From positions 3,162,001 through 3,226,000 of the forward strand of contig NZ_CP059901.1 of NCBI RefSeq assembly GCF_014127285.1: 64,000 bases of DNA, read 5' to 3'. Shown piece after piece: positions 63,523 to 64,000 of the stretch. Numbering within the stretch: position 1 is the first letter of the stretch; each line of letters starts with the position of its first letter. This DNA is from Mumia sp. ZJ1417. GTDB lineage: Bacteria > Actinomycetota > Actinomycetes > Propionibacteriales > Nocardioidaceae. The notes beneath the pieces are model-generated. The model ran no database searches. It was not told the origin of the DNA and saw only the letters and a list, made by a program, of their open reading frames with translations. Position numbers and translations under genes: made by a program.

Positions 63523-64000
63523 CCACAGAATCCTCGCGTGCCGACCTTGACGCCATCTGGGCCGCGCTGACGGACTCCGGCGTGTACGTCCACCCCTCGC
63601 TGGCCTCCAAGGTCACGCCGGAGCACGTGAGCCAGATCCAGGCGAACGTCGCGCGGATCGACGAGCCGGTCTTCGTCATCGCGTACCCGCTCAACTACGA
63701 CGACGAGTTCAACGGCGGCGTCGACGACCTCGTCGCCACGCTGCACGACCATGACCCGCAGCCCGGGATCTACCTCGCGACCGACACGAAGTTCGGCGAG
63801 GTCCGCATCGGGGGCAAGTCGTGGGACACCGACACCGACGACTACGGCGTCTCCCAGGCCGGCTACGCAGCCGGCCACAAGGAGCCGGACAACCTCGGCG
63901 ACCAGCTCGTCGCCGCGACGCAGATGATGGCGGACGGGACTGTCGCCGAGGGGTACGCGGCTTTCGAGGAGGCGGCCGCCGCCAGGCGCGAGTCCTCGCA
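63519..64000 (+). CDS. Third member of the TPM-like cluster, 3' end cut by window edge
   Basis: This frame is open from the ATG at 63519 to the right edge (160 residues so far). It begins MTTESSRADLDAIWAALTDS and continues VYVHPSLASKVTPEHVSQI, then PVFVIAYPLNYDDEF and GIYLATDTKF, the clearest version of the shared module. No signal peptide is seen, so the module may be cytoplasmic or attached later. It overlaps the previous gene as ATGA. The C-terminal part is outside the window. Confidence 0.65.
   Translation, partial: MTTESSRADLDAIWAALTDSGVYVHPSLASKVTPEHVSQIQANVARIDEPVFVIAYPLNYDDEFNGGVDDLVATLHDHDPQPGIYLATDTKFGEVRIGGKSWDTDTDDYGVSQAGYAAGHKEPDNLGDQLVAATQMMADGTVAEGYAAFEEAAAARRESS

Overview
The window is one continuous, gene-dense stretch of a high-GC Gram-positive chromosome. 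Codons end mostly in G or C, GTG starts are frequent, and genes often meet in 1-4 nt ATGA/GTGA overlaps. Actinobacterial signature genes are present: mtrA-mtrB-lpqB, a whiB2-type gene, F420 biosynthesis genes, an acyl-CoA carboxylase epsilon subunit and a DUF222/HNH (13E12) gene. Gene content points to Propionibacteriales, probably Nocardioidaceae; that placement is inference, as no rRNA gene is present. I found no rRNA, tRNA, CRISPR array, prophage or insertion sequence.

Much of the order follows the conserved actinobacterial block known from the mycobacterial secA1-to-accA3 region. Left part (1-8.9 kb): DUF2505 (cut by the edge), an RDD membrane protein next to a 23-residue-repeat protein, glycerate kinase beside the stub of a sugar isomerase, a wax-ester-synthase-like acyltransferase, a CpaE/SAF pair with a BldC-like HTH gene, and LysM and DUF6459 genes. 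Core left (9-25.7 kb): secA, a YcaQ-type DNA glycosylase, a LuxR-type response regulator, long-form HPF, comF, lpqB-mtrB-mtrA, ahcY, a broken threE-like gene, then the mannose-phosphate genes (SIS-domain isomerase, a 57-codon Trm112-like gene, manB) and DUF3499.

Middle (25.7-40 kb): DUF5719 and a large membrane glycosyltransferase, whiB2-like, fbiA-fbiB, TIGR03089, two divergent LCP (LytR-CpsA-Psr) ligases and two exported proteins. This part serves cell-envelope building, redox cofactor F420 and septation control.

Right (40-61.5 kb): acyl-CoA dehydrogenase, PPOX flavoprotein, secreted lipase, purE-purK, GtrA, class III adenylate cyclase, PH-domain protein, then birA, accD, accE and maf. The carboxylase alpha subunit follows only after about 8.7 kb of accessory genes: a frameshifted HNH gene, two GNATs, a second acyl-CoA dehydrogenase, a GT4 glycosyltransferase, a VWA surface protein and an XRE regulator/Ser-Thr kinase pair. 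BirA, AccD, AccE and AccA would together form a biotin-dependent acyl-CoA carboxylase. The right edge (61.5-64 kb) holds three overlapping genes that share a divergent N-terminal module.

The most distinctive signals are regulatory. At least 16 genes have a TANNNT -10 element 6-9 nt before the start codon, which implies leaderless mRNAs. The two acyl-CoA dehydrogenase genes share a GTTAAC-type operator fused to that -10. The VWA gene has two palindromes 22 bp apart on its promoter. The lipase has a CRP/GlxR-like site. Three genes or gene remnants are clearly broken: the isomerase stub, threE-like and HNH.
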